Shown here in pieces: positions 62,831 through 64,000 of a stretch of 64,000 bases of DNA (position 1 is its first letter; each line of letters begins with the position of its first letter). The position numbers were made by a program, and so were the translations under genes. The stretch spans positions 11,943,479 through 12,007,478 of the forward strand of contig OZ026837.1 in the NCBI GenBank assembly GCA_964023205.1. The letters are read 5' to 3'. The stretch is from Lutraria lutraria (lineage: Eukaryota; Mollusca; Bivalvia; Venerida; Mactridae). Under the pieces are notes generated by a model, which saw nothing but the letters and a program-made list of their open reading frames with translations, was not told the DNA's origin and did not search any database.

Positions 62831-64000
62831 TTCAAATATGTCAATGCATAACGGAAATACAGCCTGGACAAGGTCTATGATACTCTTTTTCATGCTTGAC
62901 CTCCAATTGTGACCTTGACCTTGAAGCTACAGACCTGGGTCTTGAACACTGCACACTATCTTATGGTATTTATCAATTGTACAAAGTTATTTTCACATTA
63001 TATGTCTAATCATTAGGGACAAGGAAAATGCAGATGGACTAACTAACTGTTTCTTTTTAGCAGCAAAAGCACATTTAGGCATACTAAGAGTTAGAGCTGG
63101 GTATCGCACCTTAAAAGCATATTGTGATATATCACAATAGTGCATGCTGTATCAGGATATGTATCGCAGTAAATATTGCAAGTTGTCATTAAATAAAGAA
63201 TAATGAATAAGCATTCACATAAAGCCTTGGGTAATAATGCAGTTTATTGGTGATAGTGCTGTCTGGAACCACACTTTGAAAGAATTTGTTCTTATTTAGC
63301 AGTGTCTAAACAATTAATACACGTATTATAATGTATATGTGCAAAGTTGATAATACAAGTTTGACCAGTTTTTAGACATGAATTATATTTGGACTTATTT
63401 AAAGTCCAGTTATTTCAGCTAAATCCAATATATTGGTATGATGAAAAAATATTGTGTTATTGATATTGTCTAGCTGATATCGCAATAATGATAAACTGAT
63501 AAAAGCTACCAACTCTATTCAGCGTTTTGATATTTGCAAATGACCAAAAGAATTTTAATTATTTATCAATTGTAAATTAACCTATTTACATTATGATTTT
63601 GAGATTTTCCTGACATTCAGCACAAAAACAGTATTCTATTTATATGTATACACATTTAAATAAGACAGCAAAAGGTTTATTGCTAACTTTTTTAGCAACA
63701 TTCAGGTGCATTTAGACATAGTGGTATTCCCCGGAATATTCATACACATTTACAAATTATCTAAGAATACTCACTCAGAATAGAACATTAACATAATGAA
63801 ATTTCTCAATATCCAATACAAAAAGCTGTATTCATGCATGTAGATAAACTTTTGAATAGCAAAAGTTTATTTGTTGGTTACTTTTTAATAGCAAAACATA
63901 ATGGTGTACTTAGGCATAGATGAAATATGATGAATAACTTATAGATATACATGTATAATAACTACATCTTCACCTATATTTATACGTATAAACAGTTGTA
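62831..64000. other. Non-coding right flank
   Basis: No gene seen. TTAGAGCTGGGTATCGCACC at about 63090 resembles a transposon end. Three loosely related blocks (about 63055, 63690, 63885; AGCAA-A...TTTAGGCATA-like) may be a degenerate repeat. Confidence 0.4.

Overview
The window is AT-rich, intron-bearing animal DNA, most likely from a bivalve mollusc. The evidence is spliced DZIP3-like HEPN exons, LINE, hAT and THAP-type transposon remnants, and the roughly 145-bp degenerate tandem repeats (with an AGGGCCATGATGGCCCT-like hairpin) that I associate with bivalve genomes. The species cannot be named from sequence alone. Most of the window is non-coding repeats; I found no intact host gene.

The centrepiece is a 17.4-kb Polinton/Maverick (endogenous, virus-like DNA element) at 8044-25434. 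It has 304-bp terminal inverted repeats (TIRs) that look identical by eye, and a 6-bp target duplication TATAAG on both sides. It lies 82 bp upstream of an exon of a minus-strand DZIP3-like gene. All core genes are present: protein-primed DNA polymerase B, packaging ATPase, chromodomain integrase, penton-like minor capsid protein, pX-like protein, major capsid protein (frame broken near 23.1 kb) and adenain-type protease. Accessory genes include an F-box-like protein, a histone-H1-like/SR protein, a two-zinc-knuckle protein, and a 75-residue protein with an RNF11-like MGNCLKS acylation signal and two YPDL late-domain motifs.

The most striking observation is that four accessory transcription units of the Polinton end, instead of in a poly(A) signal, in what look like canonical histone-mRNA 3' stem-loops (GGCCCT-TTTC-AGGGCC-ACCA). 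Three of these ends carry a second stem-loop in tandem and a purine-rich U7-type downstream element (GAAAGAA) at the expected distance. The TIRs themselves carry the signal, so the first and last genes finish inside the TIRs. Two of these genes share a divergent promoter with four CCAAT boxes at exact 24-bp spacing, like divergent histone gene pairs. The core genes instead have AATAAA signals. This suggests that one element divides its genes between an S-phase, non-polyadenylated programme and an ordinary polyadenylated one.

Layout: 0-8 kb, repeats and DZIP3-like exons; 8.0-25.4 kb, Polinton; 25.4-39.7 kb, repeats, a dead LINE, MITEs and a 145-bp degenerate array; 39.7-42.2 kb, a 5'-truncated LINE split by a 1.2-kb hAT-like element with an 8-bp target duplication; 44.0-50.1 kb, a decayed ISL2EU-type transposon (SAP-SWIM-YqaJ gene convergent with a THAP-DDE transposase); 51.9-52.5 kb, a 33-bp minisatellite; 55.6-64 kb, further arrays, including a second copy of the 1.15-kb repeat found at the window start and a 1.4-kb-period duplication at 60.4-62.8 kb.
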